Below are positions 9,344-18,891 of a DNA stretch of 64,000 nt, piece after piece. The translations under genes and the position numbers were made by a program. The stretch covers positions 41,509-105,508 of the forward strand of contig CALDSV010000034.1 in the NCBI GenBank assembly GCA_937924475.1, written 5' to 3'. The notes below the pieces were generated by a model. It searched no databases. It was not told the DNA's origin and worked only from the letters and a program-made list of their open reading frames with translations. The stretch's first letter is position 1. Every line of letters begins with the position of its first letter. The stretch is from an uncultured bacterium. Lineage in GTDB: Bacteria; Nitrospirota; Thermodesulfovibrionia; Thermodesulfovibrionales; Thermodesulfovibrionaceae.

Positions 9344-11262
9344 ATTATCTTATCTCCTTTTAGTAGCTTATTAATTTCATCTAAAAGACTTTTATATAGT
9401 GCGTTTTTTGTTTTTAATAGTTCTCTCGGGATTTTTCTGTAAAATTCCTTTGCCTTATCTATCTGACCACACTTTGCATAAACAATGGGGTTTATAATCA
9501 TGACAAGGCTGTCATCGATATTTTTATCAAACTTTTCTATTATTTTAACTGCATTATCAGGTTTATCATCTATCATGGCAAGTGACATTGTAAGCTGTGC
9601 TAACCTATCCTCTGGATTTAATTCATAAGCTTTTAATGCCTGTTTCTTAAATTCATCATAATTTCCTCTTATCCTCAAAATAAGTGCTTTAAACGCTAAA
9701 GTCTGAGACGCTTCTGGTTTCAAAATATATTCTGGCTTAAGTTCTATATCCTTTAGTTCATAAGAATTTTCAGGATGGATTGTGAGTTTTATTTTCTCAT
9801 TTTTACTTATATACTCAACAATTAGCTGTAGTATATCCCCTTTTTCTCTAAAAAGTCTCAAATCCTTGTCTCCAATATTTATTCCAATATTTATAATCCT
9901 GTCCCCTTTTTTTAAACCTGCCCTTTCTGCAGGCGTATTTCTGTCAACAGACAACACCACTGGATAAATCTCACCCTTTACAATATTCGCACCTATTCCT
10001 CTGCGAGTGAGGAGAGAGAGAGTCTTATCGGACATCTCTATTGCCTTTTCAAATTGTCCTTTGCCAGCATAAATATATGAAAGATGTCCATAAAGATGAG
10101 CGATATTTTGAGCCTTAACTAAAAGATCTTTTGCCATCTTTTCTGCTTTGCTAAAATCTTCAAGCTTTATGAGACTGTATATTATTTTTAGCTGATAGGG
10201 TAGAATCTGAAGTTCGCAATCAATGGTAGGAAGTTCTTCCTTATTGAAAAAACCAGAAATGATCCTATTATCTTCACATTCTTTTTTTAGTAATCTTGAT
10301 GCCTTTTCAAAAGAAACAATTGCCTCCATGTAGTCTCTCTTGGCAATATATACCTCGCCAAGGATGCCGTAGAGCTCATGTTCATTTCTTTCAAATCTTA
10401 AGTTTAAAGCTCCTTGAATGACTGCTTCTGCTTGGTAGTATTCCTTTTCATAGAGATAGAGCCTTGCCAGAGATGTATATAAAAGAGGTTCATAGGGTGA
10501 ATTTTTTATCTGTTTAACCATAACATCCTTTGCCTTGTTGTACTGTCCTGTAGCAATGTAAAGCGATAAAAGTCCTTCATATTCTTTATTATCAGACAAT
10601 TCCATCAATTTCATATACGCCTTCTCTGTCTTTTCATAATCTTGTCTTTTAAAATATTTTTCAGCTATGTCTTTTATTGCTACGATATTTCTATTCTTTC
10701 CATGAATATCAAGTATTTCATCAAAGCTATATTGACATTTATCCTGAAGAGGTTTTTCATCTGCATAACAGAAAAACTCAAGAGTTGCCCCACCAAAGTC
10801 ATCAAAAATAACGAAGGTTCTATGAGGTGTATCCAGATTTAGCTTTTCTGCTATTTGTTTTAATGTTGGATAAAGAGGATACTCGGGTGTAATAAGTGGA
10901 GAGATTTTACCACGATAAAACTCGAGATTTATACTTTCATAATTAATCAAATCATCATTTGCAGGGAAAGGCTCAATGCATTCAATTGCAAATAGATCGT
11001 TTTTCTCAATTCTACCGTCTTCAACAAGCCTTCGTGACTGTTTATATGCCATGGCTCTATTTTTTACATGAATTTTTAACTCTATAGGAAGGCAATTTTT
11101 CAGAGCAAACTCTGCATGGTTTTCTTTCTTTATACTGTAATGGATTTTATCATCTACAAGATCTGTTTTGACTTCTACGCATTTATATCTCTCTGTTTCT
11201 CCTTGAGCGTAGGCTGAAGTTACTAAAAACAAAATTATAGTAGATATAAATATTGTTTTCAT
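9340..11262 (-). CDS. Exported TPR-PDZ protein
   Basis: 640 residues beginning with a Sec signal (MKTIFISTIILFLVTSAYAQ). Residues about 190-430 form tetratricopeptide-like helical repeats (AEKYFKRQDYEKTEKAYMKL; LARLYLYEKEYYQAEAVIQG; YGHLSYIYAGKGQFEKAIEM). A PDZ domain follows at about 430-500 (VVLSVDRNTPAERAGLKKGD, RIINI), then more TPR-like helices to the end. Such proteins act as periplasmic scaffolds or adaptors; no catalytic domain is present. It starts a short minus-strand operon with the SHOCT gene, with the 11272 gene 9 bp upstream. Confidence 0.75.
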   Translation of the reverse strand: MKTIFISTIILFLVTSAYAQGETERYKCVEVKTDLVDDKIHYSIKKENHAEFALKNCLPIELKIHVKNRAMAYKQSRRLVEDGRIEKNDLFAIECIEPFPANDDLINYESINLEFYRGKISPLITPEYPLYPTLKQIAEKLNLDTPHRTFVIFDDFGGATLEFFCYADEKPLQDKCQYSFDEILDIHGKNRNIVAIKDIAEKYFKRQDYEKTEKAYMKLMELSDNKEYEGLLSLYIATGQYNKAKDVMVKQIKNSPYEPLLYTSLARLYLYEKEYYQAEAVIQGALNLRFERNEHELYGILGEVYIAKRDYMEAIVSFEKASRLLKKECEDNRIISGFFNKEELPTIDCELQILPYQLKIIYSLIKLEDFSKAEKMAKDLLVKAQNIAHLYGHLSYIYAGKGQFEKAIEMSDKTLSLLTRRGIGANIVKGEIYPVVLSVDRNTPAERAGLKKGDRIINIGINIGDKDLRLFREKGDILQLIVEYISKNEKIKLTIHPENSYELKDIELKPEYILKPEASQTLAFKALILRIRGNYDEFKKQALKAYELNPEDRLAQLTMSLAMIDDKPDNAVKIIEKFDKNIDDSLVMIINPIVYAKCGQIDKAKEFYRKIPRELLKTKNALYKSLLDEINKLLKGDKII

Positions 11263-11271
11263 AATTATCCC

Positions 11272-12309
11272 TTATTTATTCCTTAACTCTGGATGTGCCT
11301 CGAAGTAATCTTTGAGTTCATCAGCAGTAAAATCATCAAGAAAATTCGGCTCATAGCTCCATCCTCTTTCTATCTTCCTTGCATAGGGTGCAATATTTGA
11401 TATATCAAGATTAAGGTCATCTTTAAATTCATATTTGCCTGTGTACCGAAGCATCTGTAAATATATCTTGCTCTTATCATTAAAAATCTCATCCACCTTT
11501 TCATATATTGGCTTAAGCTCTTTCAAATAAACCTTTGATGAACTGCTTAATTCTGGTCTTCTCTGCTCTGGGAAAATCTTTAAAATTTCCAGACGTTCAT
11601 TCTCTTTAATTCCCAGTGTGCCAGGCAAGATAAGGACAAGCTCAACCATGCCTCTGCCACCAATGATATTTGACGTCTTTAAGGGATAGTAGAGTTTGTC
11701 TGTCTTAAATCTGTAGATTAATGGCTCAATAAATCTTGGCGTTTTTTTCACCTCCACATAATCAAATACAAAGTATTGAATCCCTCTCTTTATATAATCC
11801 TCTGCAACTTCTGAAAAGTTTTTAAGAGCCTTAAGCTCAATCTTTTTAATCCCCTTTTTGTCAAGAAAATCAATTACCCATTTATTAAAACCATTTATAT
11901 CATTTATCTTTATCACTGTTACATCATGTAGCCCTATTTTCTGGCTTAGTCTTATCTCTACAGGCTCAGTCCCAGAACCTCCTTTTGTAATAGGTCCTTC
12001 AAACTCTATCCTTTTAAGCCTTAATAGTTTATTGACTTTCTCAAATGGATCCCCTTTAGCAAGACTTACCTCTGGCTCAGAGGGAAAGGGGATGAATTCC
12101 AGAACAGCTATCTCTTTGTCTGCTTTAAGTTCTGTTCCAAGAATAAGCACTTCTTCTTTTTTGTTGTGAAATATAATTGCCTTCTGAGAGTCCTCGCTTA
12201 ATTTCGCTGCGATATCCCACCAGAAATGCCCTTTGTCAGCAAGTGATAAGGTAGGGCATAAGATTAGCATGAAAAACACAAGATTAATTGCAAATGATGT
12301 TTTTTTCAC
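11272..12309 (-). CDS. Exported protein of unknown function
   Basis: 345 residues with a signal peptide (MKKTSFAINLVFFMLILCPTLSLA). No domain was recognised. The mature protein has mixed alpha/beta character, for example VEIRLSQKIGLHDVTVIKI and MVELVLILPGTLGIKENERL. It is spaced 9 bp from the TPR-PDZ gene downstream and lies beside TPR and protease genes, so it probably belongs to the same envelope complex (inference). Confidence 0.55.
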   Translation of the reverse strand: MKKTSFAINLVFFMLILCPTLSLADKGHFWWDIAAKLSEDSQKAIIFHNKKEEVLILGTELKADKEIAVLEFIPFPSEPEVSLAKGDPFEKVNKLLRLKRIEFEGPITKGGSGTEPVEIRLSQKIGLHDVTVIKINDINGFNKWVIDFLDKKGIKKIELKALKNFSEVAEDYIKRGIQYFVFDYVEVKKTPRFIEPLIYRFKTDKLYYPLKTSNIIGGRGMVELVLILPGTLGIKENERLEILKIFPEQRRPELSSSSKVYLKELKPIYEKVDEIFNDKSKIYLQMLRYTGKYEFKDDLNLDISNIAPYARKIERGWSYEPNFLDDFTADELKDYFEAHPELRNK

Positions 12310-12325
12310 GGTTTTCTCCTAAAAA

Positions 12326-12544
12326 TTATATTTTTTGCCCCACCGGGCACAACATAGCTCGTGATATTTCATTCTCTATATTCCAGTATCCACCTATTAC
12401 AACTTCACTAACACTTAAGACACTGGCAAAAAAGAAGAATATAAGACTTACGACTGGATTTAATGCCATTAGACCAATTAACAGAAGAAAAATTGCAAAT
12501 CCAATGCGAACCTCTTTCTTTTCAAAGCTAAGTTTTGTTTTCAT
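12326..12544 (-). CDS. Small two-helix membrane protein
   Basis: 72 residues. Two adjacent hydrophobic segments (IGFAIFLLLIGLMALNPVV and SLIFFFFASVLSVSEVVIG) predict an inner-membrane hairpin. It starts 6 bp after the stop of the TPR-CHAT gene and precedes the unknown exported gene, so all three are probably co-transcribed. No family was recognised. Confidence 0.5.
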   Translation of the reverse strand: MKTKLSFEKKEVRIGFAIFLLLIGLMALNPVVSLIFFFFASVLSVSEVVIGGYWNIENEISRAMLCPVGQKI

Positions 12545-12550
12545 AAAATT

Positions 12551-15500
12551 TTAACCCTCCCCATGCAATATGAACACTGCCCAGTAAAAGGGGCTGGGGT
12601 ATTTTGCCTTAATCTCATCTCTTGTAAGTTTTATTGCTGTAGCCTTATCTTTGCCAGATTTTAAGTGGCTATAAAAAGTTTTCATATATTCCACTGCTGG
12701 TTTACTTGCCACTTCCCACAGGCTTACTACTACACTCCTTGCACCTGCTTGCTGAAATGCCCTCGCAAAGTTGACAACCCCTTCTCCTTCTACCTCTTTG
12801 CCAACTCCTGTTACACAGGCTGATAGCACTACCAATTCAGAATTAAGTTTCATCCCTACCACTTCACTTAGTGTTAAAAAGCCATCATCTCCATGATTTT
12901 CAACCTGACCTAAAAGTATAAATGGCTCGTTTACTCCCTGTATCATACCCGGCAGTGATGCATGGGTTGCAAAATGGATGTATCTATATTTTTCTATCCC
13001 TGCTCTTTTTAGATTGGTCTCGTTTGCCATGACTGAAAGTAAAACCTGAGGTGGTTCGGCAGCCACTCCCATGATCTTTGTTATTTCCCTAACCTCTTCT
13101 TCGGTTTCAGGAAGTGGCGGAAATTCTATTCCTTTTTTATTATCATCCTCTGTTACTGCACCCCATTTTTCTTTAATGGCAAGGCCTCTGAAGGCATATT
13201 GTTTCAAGTTAGCTTGATAAATCTCTTTTTTCCCCTGTTTCCATGCAATATACCTTGGATCATCTTGAGTATAAACTGGATTACCAATTGCAAAGAGGGG
13301 GTTTTCTGTTTCAGGATGTTTGAGAATTCTGTTTAAAGCAAGTATAGTTGCTGACTGGTAGTAGGTTATCGTGTATCTATCAGATACATAAATGCTATCT
13401 TTGAGCCCTCTACCTTCTTTTACTACAAGTGCTTCAAAGGGAAGAAGACCGAGTATGCCATCGGGAACGATAATTATTTTTTCATTTTCTCTTATATCCT
13501 TAAGGGCATGGGATAAAAGCATTTCATAGAGCTCTTTGGCATTTTTTAGGTTAAATCCATCTGGATTTTTTAGGTTCATCGGTTCAATAAAGGATTTTAC
13601 TCTTTCTTCTAAAGCCTCTCTTTTCACCGGTATCTTAATAAGCCTTTTTACTCCCCCCTTTCTTACAATAAATAGGTAAGTTTCATTATCTGTAATAGCA
13701 TATTCCAAAAGCACTTCATTTTCTTTTAAAGGTAAATCTTCTGGTTTCATAGGTAGTGGATAATGAAGTGCTGCATATCTTGGATAGTTCTTTCTAAGGA
13801 TTTCAATAAGTTCGTCCAGTTGTTTTTTGATACCCTGTTTTCGTGCTTCCAGCTCCTTTACAGCCTGCTCACCTTTCTTTAAAGCCTCATCCCATTTCTT
13901 ATCAATGATGGACAGTTCCTGAATCAGACGGTTTTCTATGTCTCTTAATTCCTTCGGAATTTCAGCTGTTTCAAATCTTTTACTTGTACCCGCTATAGCT
14001 TCAAGAAGGGTCCTTGCCTTTGTAAGCTCTGAAAAATAAAAGGCAACTGATTCAGGACTGCTGCTGTAGGTTCTGAATTCATCAGTGAGTTGATAGCCTC
14101 TCTCTGACATTTTATAAAGAACTGAAACCAGTTCTTTATACGGTGTCAGACGGCTGTAATAAGAACCACCAGTAAAGAAGCCTATTTTTTCAATGATAGA
14201 CTGTCTCATATCCTCGATTAAATTAATAGCCTTTAAAAAATTAATAGCTGAATCTTTTAAAGCATCCTTGCCTTTTAAGGCTATCGCAAGCTGTATGTAA
14301 TATTCGATATGTCTATTTCTGTTGTCTCTCCATGTCGGTGGCGCTTCATTAATCAGTTCTAAAGCCTGATCATATCTTCCAGTTAAAAGATATACTTCTA
14401 TAAGGCCGGGATGAAGCATTCTATTTGGTTTAATCCTATCCTCAAGTTTTTTCCTTTCAATAAATACCTGTTCGGCTTCTCTTAATTTGCCCTGCTTTAG
14501 ATATACTGCACCGATGTTATTAAGCCTTGTTGCAAGTAAATGGGGATTGTTTATTTTTTTATCAATCTCAAGGGCTTCTTGAAGGTATTTAAGTGCATCA
14601 CTGTATTTACCAATACTGAAATACTGCATCCCAATATTGTTTAAGACATAAGTGAGTGACATAGGTCTGTTTAATCTTCTTTCCAGCTCAAGGGCTTGCT
14701 GATAAAACATAACGGCCCTATCAGACCTGCCAAGTTTTGCATTCACATATCCAATATTGTTAAGAAGAGTGGCTATTGTGGAAGTGTCATTTTGTTCCTT
14801 TGCAATCTCTAATGCCTCCTGATAGCTACTGAGGGCTTTTTCATACTGATTTAAATCCATATACATTGTTCCAAGATTGTTAAGCGTTACTCCCATTTCT
14901 CTTTTTAAATTATTCTTTTTCTGAATCGCTATTGCTTCCTCATAGTAAGAAATTGCCTTATCATGCTTGTAAAGGTCACAGTATATATCAGCAATACTTC
15001 TTAACACAATTGATATGCCTTCAGGGTCATTGTGTTTTCTTGCAATTTTCAGAGCCTCTTCAAAATATGAAAGTGCTCTCTGAAGATCACCCATTTGAGA
15101 ATATACAAATCCAATCTGGGAAAGATTTGCTCCCACTGAATGTTCATCACCTCTTTCTCTGTAGAGTTTTAAAGATTCATTGAAGTTTGCAAGCGCTTCT
15201 TTATATCTACCAGTAGCCCTTGCAGCTTTACCCAGTTCATGAAGTACTATTGGGAGTGAGTCTTTTGAATCTATTTCACTATAAAGCTTTCTTGATTCTT
15301 CAAGATATCTATAGGCCTTTTCGTAGTCAATAGATTTCCGATAATATATAGAGCCAGCAAGAAAAAGGTTATCAGCGAGCCATTCTTTATGTCCAAGTTT
15401 GCGTGACGCATCAATTGCCTTTTCATAATAAAAAAGGGCTTTGCTTTCATCACCCATGTCTTCATAGGAAGCACCAAGTCCATTGTAGTTTGCGGCAAGA

Positions 15501-15682
15501 CATTCATAGTCATTTCCACATAAAGCAAGGGATTTTTCATAATAGTAAATAGCCTCTTTGTATCTTTTCTCCCTATATGCTTTATCACCGAGTTCCCACA
15601 GCTTTTCTGCCTCACTTTTAGGCTGGGCAAAGGTAAAAACTGGGAGAATAAAAATTAAAAATATGAGTAAAAATCTTCTCAT
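12551..15682 (-). CDS. Exported TPR-CHAT caspase-like protease
   Basis: 1043 residues. The N-terminal signal MRRFLLIFLIFILPVFTFAQ implies export. Residues about 25-450 carry about ten TPRs (for example ALSYFEEALKIARKHNDPEG), then a coiled-coil linker around 560-630. The C-terminal CHAT domain (about 690-1043) contains PDGILGLLPFEAL, the histidine motif HFATHASLPG (about 904) and the cysteine motif LSACVTGVG (about 955), followed by ARAFQQAGARSVVVSLW. Both catalytic residues are present, so it should be an active separase-like cysteine peptidase. TPR-CHAT proteins are usually cytoplasmic; an exported one beside an exported WD40-caspase is unusual. Confidence 0.85.
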   Translation of the reverse strand: MRRFLLIFLIFILPVFTFAQPKSEAEKLWELGDKAYREKRYKEAIYYYEKSLALCGNDYECLAANYNGLGASYEDMGDESKALFYYEKAIDASRKLGHKEWLADNLFLAGSIYYRKSIDYEKAYRYLEESRKLYSEIDSKDSLPIVLHELGKAARATGRYKEALANFNESLKLYRERGDEHSVGANLSQIGFVYSQMGDLQRALSYFEEALKIARKHNDPEGISIVLRSIADIYCDLYKHDKAISYYEEAIAIQKKNNLKREMGVTLNNLGTMYMDLNQYEKALSSYQEALEIAKEQNDTSTIATLLNNIGYVNAKLGRSDRAVMFYQQALELERRLNRPMSLTYVLNNIGMQYFSIGKYSDALKYLQEALEIDKKINNPHLLATRLNNIGAVYLKQGKLREAEQVFIERKKLEDRIKPNRMLHPGLIEVYLLTGRYDQALELINEAPPTWRDNRNRHIEYYIQLAIALKGKDALKDSAINFLKAINLIEDMRQSIIEKIGFFTGGSYYSRLTPYKELVSVLYKMSERGYQLTDEFRTYSSSPESVAFYFSELTKARTLLEAIAGTSKRFETAEIPKELRDIENRLIQELSIIDKKWDEALKKGEQAVKELEARKQGIKKQLDELIEILRKNYPRYAALHYPLPMKPEDLPLKENEVLLEYAITDNETYLFIVRKGGVKRLIKIPVKREALEERVKSFIEPMNLKNPDGFNLKNAKELYEMLLSHALKDIRENEKIIIVPDGILGLLPFEALVVKEGRGLKDSIYVSDRYTITYYQSATILALNRILKHPETENPLFAIGNPVYTQDDPRYIAWKQGKKEIYQANLKQYAFRGLAIKEKWGAVTEDDNKKGIEFPPLPETEEEVREITKIMGVAAEPPQVLLSVMANETNLKRAGIEKYRYIHFATHASLPGMIQGVNEPFILLGQVENHGDDGFLTLSEVVGMKLNSELVVLSACVTGVGKEVEGEGVVNFARAFQQAGARSVVVSLWEVASKPAVEYMKTFYSHLKSGKDKATAIKLTRDEIKAKYPSPFYWAVFILHGEG

Positions 15683-15730
15683 TTTTACTACTTTTTAACC
15701 TTTACTAATAACTCTTAAGGAGAGTATTAT

Positions 15731-16447
15731 TTATCTGCATACCAATCCTACTGAAGCTTTTACACTAACTGCTTTATCTTCCCTTTTAGGCTCGGGAGCT
15801 TCAATCATGGCTTTTTCCATCATAGAAGTAGATTTATAAAAAACAGGTGGCTCCCAAATAGGTCTTCTCACATCATAGTTGATACTGGAAATTGAGCATT
15901 TTTTGCCAAGCTTTTCTCCTGCCCTTTTTGCAAAATCCATTGCTGTCTCAATCATCTCAAGTTTAAGCTCTTTTTCTTTGTCCCTTACTTTTTTTTCTGA
16001 TATAAGCCACTGAGGATGTGATACTGTATAATTTATTTTTTCTCCATATTTCTCTTTAGATTCTTCAATTACTTCAAGGATTTTGTTCTTCTCTCTTGCT
16101 TCTTTTAGCTCAAAGGAATAATTAAGCTCTCCTTTGTATCCAGAACATCTTCTCCTATCCTTTTCCCACCAGCAGTTTTTATAAACAGAATAACTTCCTC
16201 CCTTGTAATTTAGATTAAGACTTCTTAAGGCTTTGTCAATGCTACCAAGTATATTTATAACCTCTGCCTCCTTTGCTGAATTAGCATTGACTTCAACAGT
16301 CATACTCAGAATATCAGGCGCAAGTTCTTCTCTTTCCTCAAGGTTTATAGAGATACGAGTGAGTTCATAATCCTTTTCTTCAGCATAAAGTGAGGTAAAA
16401 GCTCCAGATAGAATAAAAAAACCCATCAATAATATTATTGCTCTCAT
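15731..16447 (-). CDS. SIMPL-domain (DUF541) periplasmic protein
   Basis: 238 residues with a signal peptide (MRAIILLMGFFILSGAFTSL). The mature part matches the SIMPL/DUF541 fold: an early ELAPDILSMTVEVNANSAKEAE segment, a central KALRSLNLNYKGGSYSVYKN strand pair, and a DFAKRAGEKLGKKCSISSINY helix-strand near residue 170. SIMPL proteins are periplasmic or outer-membrane proteins of poorly known role. It is 11 bp from the LPP20-like gene upstream and in the same minus-strand run as the CHAT gene. Confidence 0.75.
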   Translation of the reverse strand: MRAIILLMGFFILSGAFTSLYAEEKDYELTRISINLEEREELAPDILSMTVEVNANSAKEAEVINILGSIDKALRSLNLNYKGGSYSVYKNCWWEKDRRRCSGYKGELNYSFELKEAREKNKILEVIEESKEKYGEKINYTVSHPQWLISEKKVRDKEKELKLEMIETAMDFAKRAGEKLGKKCSISSINYDVRRPIWEPPVFYKSTSMMEKAMIEAPEPKREDKAVSVKASVGLVCR

Positions 16448-16458
16448 TTTTTCACCTC

Positions 16459-17361
16459 CTACTTTAATACAAAGGCTACTTTTGCAGAGGCAAAGAAGTT
16501 TGCTTTCTGATTGGCAGAATATATTTTTACAGCATCCTCATCAGATACCTGAATATCGCTGGGACTTAGGGTTGCAGATGCTTTGACAATTAAAGGATTT
16601 TTTACCCCTCTTTTTTCCAATGCAGCTTTTGCCTTTTCAATGCTGTTTGTATACTCACCACATCCCTGTTCCACAAGAACTTTCTGGCTAATTTTTGATG
16701 GATCATAAAGAATTTCTCCCTTTGCAGTGAAAATTCTGTTTATTAAGGCTGGTCTAAAATTAACTTCTGTAGCATCAATTATGAGCCCATCATATCTCTC
16801 TTCAATAGCTACTGGTTTTGGTTTGAACTGTGGCTGAGGCTCAATAATTTCCTCTTTAACCTTTGGATCTCGCAGTATCTTTTCATACATAAGCGAGGCA
16901 AATCCTTTTGGACCAGACATACCAACCTTTACAATGACAAGAGCAACCTCCTGCTGAGGATTCCATTCCTTATATACAATCTGAGCACCTTTCACAAAAC
17001 CTGTAACTGCTGTCCTTACAATATCATACTGAAGCTCAGCATCCTTTACAAGGGTATCTCCTACTACAGCAACTCCTTCAAGAATCTCTGCAAGCTGACG
17101 ATAGGCATTCACTGTTGCAGCTCTTTCAGCTGTTAGTCTTCTCTGTGCAGGTGTTTTTGCTGTGGCTGAAGGAAGTCCTTCTGCTGCAACAAGGATATAG
17201 TCATTTAAAAAAGCCTGTTCAGGTGAAGTAGTGATACTTAAATTGTTTTTCTGAAGCCATTCATTTGCCTTTTCAAAGGTGGATGATACTCTGTCATCCT
17301 GAGCAAAGACTATCCCAGTTATAAAAAATACTGATAACACTAAAAAAATCAAATTTTTCAT
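16459..17361 (-). CDS. Exported LPP20-like protein
   Basis: 300 residues with a signal peptide (MKNLIFLVLSVFFITGIVFA). Residues about 75-160 (AERAATVNAYRQLAEILEGV; DIVRTAVTGFVKGAQIV; LVIVKVGMSG) follow the LPP20 pattern of an amphipathic helix pair followed by beta strands. The C-terminal half (YDGLIIDATEVNFRPALINR) resembles the companion domain common in these proteins. It is placed 17 bp after the TPR/S-layer lipoprotein gene. LPP20 and FlgO/FlgT-like folds also occur in the decayed caspase genes to the left, hinting at a shared partner. Confidence 0.65.
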   Translation of the reverse strand: MKNLIFLVLSVFFITGIVFAQDDRVSSTFEKANEWLQKNNLSITTSPEQAFLNDYILVAAEGLPSATAKTPAQRRLTAERAATVNAYRQLAEILEGVAVVGDTLVKDAELQYDIVRTAVTGFVKGAQIVYKEWNPQQEVALVIVKVGMSGPKGFASLMYEKILRDPKVKEEIIEPQPQFKPKPVAIEERYDGLIIDATEVNFRPALINRIFTAKGEILYDPSKISQKVLVEQGCGEYTNSIEKAKAALEKRGVKNPLIVKASATLSPSDIQVSDEDAVKIYSANQKANFFASAKVAFVLK

Positions 17362-17377
17362 TTAACTCCCTCCTCAT

Positions 17378-18589
17378 TTACTTTATTATGATTTTTTGTT
17401 TTAATACTTTTATTGCTAAAATTGCATCTACTCCTGTGACTGGGCTTTCGGGCTTAAACTCTCCTGATATCTCCTCTGCTTCCATGATTCCTCTTGTTGT
17501 CATGTTCATAACAGCATTATAAATAGGTGATGTTACTCTTACATCAGGAAAAGGTGATTTTTCATGTCCGAAAAAAGCAGTAGCAATCCTTTCATCTCCT
17601 GTAATTTTTATCAGCAACTCCTCAAGTATTAAAGCCATCTCTCCTCTTTTAACAACTTCGTGAGGTTTAAAAAGATATGCCTTGACTGATTCATCATATT
17701 TTGGTTCGAGACCTCTTATTTTCCATTTAAGAACTTTTAGAATCTCCTGCTTAAAGAAATGGTTCATTATATCTGCTGGTATAAACTCTGGCTTTGTTTT
17801 TTCCATCTGAGCTTGAAGAGGGATTCTTCCGGCAAAGATACTGTCAATATTTAATTCATTCACAAGAAGAGCTGCCAGATCAGCCCTTGTAATACTTTCC
17901 TGCACCGCAATCTTTTTACCCACATCTCCCACTGTAACTGCTGCCATTGCGCGGGTGATTTTATCAGCTTTTTTCCAAGCTCTATCAGCTTTTTCATGCC
18001 ATTTTCCTGTTTGTTTTGAGCTTATAACAGCCCTGAATTTATCCTTTGCTTTTTCAAAATCAAAAGCATCCATATAAGCAAGTCCCATAAAGTAGTGTGC
18101 TGCCTCTTTCCCCTCATAGTAAGTAAGTTTTGTTTCATCAATCTTTAAATCCACTGCCTTGTAGTAGGCTTTTTCAACCTCCTCAAGCCAGTCCTTTGTT
18201 TTAAGAGTTTTGTAAATTCTTATTTTTGCTGTGTAATAATCAAATTCATCAGAAGTGTTTTCTGCATATTTTTTTGACATTTTTAAATCATTTTCAATCC
18301 TTTCAATTTCTATTTTTCTTATATCCCGGTCTTTTATTTTATTTGCCTTTTCAGCTTTTGCTATGGCTAAGCCTGAATAAGCTCTGGAAAATTTCTTATC
18401 ACAATAAAGGGCTCTTTCAAACTTTTCAATAGCCATTTCTAAATCTCCCTTTTCAATTGCTCTCATTCCCCCGAGATAGTGATACTCTGGATTGTCTTCA
18501 GGAAATGTGCATTTAAAAACTTCTTTCGAGGCGCAACCAAAAAATAAGGCTACAATTAAACACAGGATAAAAAACTTTAAATGTTTCAT
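17378..18589 (-). CDS. TPR lipoprotein with S-layer-homology-like region
   Basis: About 403 residues from an ATG at 18589, preceded by GGGGGG a few bases upstream. The lipobox FFILCLIVALFFGCAS predicts a lipid anchor. Residues 35-210 are TPR-like (GGMRAIEKGDLEMAIEKFER). From about 225 the repeats SITRADLAALLVNEL, VVKRGEMALILEEL and a stretch ending SPVTGVDAILAIKVLKQ look like SLH motifs, which attach proteins to secondary cell-wall polymer or peptidoglycan. It heads the operon with the LPP20-like, SIMPL and CHAT genes and could anchor that assembly. Confidence 0.7.
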   Translation of the reverse strand: MKHLKFFILCLIVALFFGCASKEVFKCTFPEDNPEYHYLGGMRAIEKGDLEMAIEKFERALYCDKKFSRAYSGLAIAKAEKANKIKDRDIRKIEIERIENDLKMSKKYAENTSDEFDYYTAKIRIYKTLKTKDWLEEVEKAYYKAVDLKIDETKLTYYEGKEAAHYFMGLAYMDAFDFEKAKDKFRAVISSKQTGKWHEKADRAWKKADKITRAMAAVTVGDVGKKIAVQESITRADLAALLVNELNIDSIFAGRIPLQAQMEKTKPEFIPADIMNHFFKQEILKVLKWKIRGLEPKYDESVKAYLFKPHEVVKRGEMALILEELLIKITGDERIATAFFGHEKSPFPDVRVTSPIYNAVMNMTTRGIMEAEEISGEFKPESPVTGVDAILAIKVLKQKIIIK

Positions 18590-18891
18590 CTTAACCCCCC
18601 TTGAATTTTTGAAACTCTTCAAAAATTGCATTTTCTTAAAAACCAATTAATTAATTTTCTTTTACATCCTAAGAGATTGAGAGATGTCCTTTCTTTCTTT
18701 TCATGTCTTAGGCAGGAAATCTTCTCTATTTTAGATGCTTCGAAACAACTCGGTGATTCTTCACTGCCACTCACGGTGCTCGGAATAATATTTAGCAATT
18801 GAAAATACTTCATTCTTAATTCAACAATATCAAAATAAAAAACATATGTAAAGGTAATTTTCACATCTTTACAGTAAAATCATGCAATAAT
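18590..18891. other. Intergenic region with degenerate repeat-like sequence
   Basis: About 300 bp between the regulator and the lipoprotein operon. An open frame at 18619-18864 has no coding character. Around 18720-18785 the sequence resembles the dispersed inverted repeats seen elsewhere (cactcacggtgctcgg). The 15-bp motif copy 3 lies at 18851. The operon promoter is presumably here but no convincing -35/-10 pair was identified. Confidence 0.4.
18851..18865 (-). promoter_or_regulatory. Dispersed 15-bp intergenic motif, copy 3
   Basis: Same 15-mer as at 1048 and 3206, here about 260 bp upstream of the lipoprotein start at 18589 and just downstream of the Crp/Fnr-type regulator gene. Confidence 0.4.

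Noticed and set aside
18619..18864. 81-codon minus-strand open frame
   Set aside because: Composition is not coding, it overlaps repeat-like sequence, and it has no ribosome-binding site or recognisable domain.
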